Below, one piece after another: positions 6,030 to 6,315 of a stretch of 6,315 nt of DNA. How positions within the stretch are numbered: the first letter of the stretch is position 1; every line of letters begins with the position of its first letter. The notes under the pieces are model-generated. The model did not search any database. It was not told where the DNA came from and saw nothing but the letters and a program-made list of their open reading frames with translations. Both the position numbers and the translations under genes were made by a program. The stretch spans positions 1 through 6,315 of the forward strand of contig QALW01000004.1 in the NCBI GenBank assembly GCA_003150515.1. The letters run 5' to 3'. The DNA is from Selenomonadales bacterium (GTDB lineage Bacteria > Bacillota > Clostridia > Christensenellales > QALW01).

Positions 6030-6176
6030 GCATATTCGTCCGGGCATAAAGGGCCATTGCGCCCGCGCGGCGTTTGCGGCCTTCGGCCGCGGGCCCGGGC
6101 TGCGCCCGGCCCAGGCAGGCTGCGCCTGCCAAACGCCGCGCGGGCGCAATGGCCCTTTATGCCCGGACGGATATGC
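6030..6176. repeat. 147-bp palindrome with a three-hairpin (cloverleaf-like) top
   Basis: The outer arms 6030-6076 and 6130-6176 are inverted repeats of 47 bp with a single mismatch (T6036 opposite G6170, a wobble in RNA). The inner 40 bp (6037-6076 with 6130-6169) pair perfectly. Between them lie three abutting hairpins, each with a 3-nt loop closed by C-G. The first is 6077-6089 (CGGCC-TTC-GGCCG). The second is 6091-6112 (GGG, bulged C, CCGGGC-TGC-GCCCGG, CCC). The third is 6114-6130 (GGCAGGC-TGC-GCCTGCC). Nearly every base is paired. It is very GC-rich within AT-rich flanks, has no T-run on either side, encodes no recognisable protein, and shows no obvious target-site duplication. It could be a non-autonomous palindromic mobile element, a cruciform or protein-binding site, or a structured RNA. 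Confidence 0.9.
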
Positions 6177-6209
6177 CGATTATTTTAACCCATAATCCAT
6201 TTTCAGCTT

Positions 6210-6242
6210 AAAAAATATTCAGGCGCATTCTAATTCTGCGCC
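6210..6242 (-). terminator. Possible terminator for a gene beyond the right edge
   Basis: The minus-strand RNA can form GGCGCA/UGCGCC (6242-6237 with 6227-6222), a 6-bp stem with a 9-nt loop, followed by UGAAUAUUUUUU (6221-6210). The U-run starts several bases after the stem, so efficiency would be modest. A minus-strand frame open from the window edge stops at 6251, 8 nt before the hairpin, which would be a normal gene-end layout. Confidence 0.35.
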
Positions 6243-6315
6243 AACATAATTTAAATACCGCCATATTTTTCCCGCAAACTTGCCTTTTGCCTGCGGCAGC
6301 GAGCCAGAAAGCCTA

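Larger units (their letters stand above)
5858..6315. other. AT-rich intergenic stretch upstream of the membrane-protein gene
   Basis: No gene can be firmly supported in these 458 bases. They hold, from left to right, the gene's ribosome site and promoter, an AT-rich block (about 5877-6029), the 147-bp GC-rich palindrome, a second AT-rich block (6177-6221) and a terminator-like hairpin. Minus-strand frames are open from the right edge. One stops at 6251, just before that hairpin, and could be the last 20 codons of an unseen gene. No tRNA-like fold or transposase remnant is seen. Confidence 0.6.

Noticed and set aside
6030..6176. Palindrome as an intrinsic terminator or an integron attC site
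   Set aside because: Neither strand has a T-run after the arms, and the stem is far longer than a terminator needs. The attC core GTTRRRY boxes and extrahelical bases are absent and no integrase is seen.

Overview
The window looks like a Bacillota (Firmicutes) chromosome, probably from the Clostridia, with roughly balanced GC. The evidence is the complete minus-strand order rimP-nusA-ylxR-ylxQ-infB, a short NusA of 386 residues that ends soon after its second KH domain, and strong purine-rich Shine-Dalgarno sites that support TTG and GTG starts. The species cannot be named from the sequence. Every gene I can support is on the minus strand, so the window reads from right to left.

Right part (6315 to 5858): an AT-rich intergenic stretch. 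It holds a possible terminator and perhaps the last codons of an unseen upstream gene. It also holds a striking 147-bp GC-rich palindrome (6030-6176) whose top folds into three abutting hairpins, and a good sigma-A-type promoter. That promoter would drive the next gene, a polytopic membrane protein of the O-antigen ligase/Wzy family (5857-4289), which is likely to act on a cell-surface polysaccharide.

Middle (4288 to 4086): the control region of the translation/transcription operon. A near-consensus promoter (TTGCGT-17-TATTAT) is followed by a leader of about 105 nt. The leader contains two hairpins and then a clear intrinsic terminator whose U-tract abuts the Shine-Dalgarno of rimP. This layout predicts transcription attenuation. 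Because the second gene encodes NusA, a termination factor, autoregulation is the obvious hypothesis.

Left part (4085 to 1): rimP (30S maturation), nusA (transcription elongation and termination), ylxR and ylxQ (small RNA-binding proteins), and infB (initiation factor IF2). infB is cut by the left edge just after its G3 motif. The genes are closely packed: a 15-nt gap, an 87-nt gap with a small hairpin, an 8-nt overlap and a 2-nt gap. Three of the five start with TTG or GTG. The IF2 N-terminal region is unusually long and of low complexity, with internal repeats.

The operon is ordinary core biology. The parts that merit a second look are the cloverleaf-like palindrome, the attenuator leader and the repeat-rich IF2 N-terminus. 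I found no CRISPR array, tRNA, rRNA, transposase or defence system.
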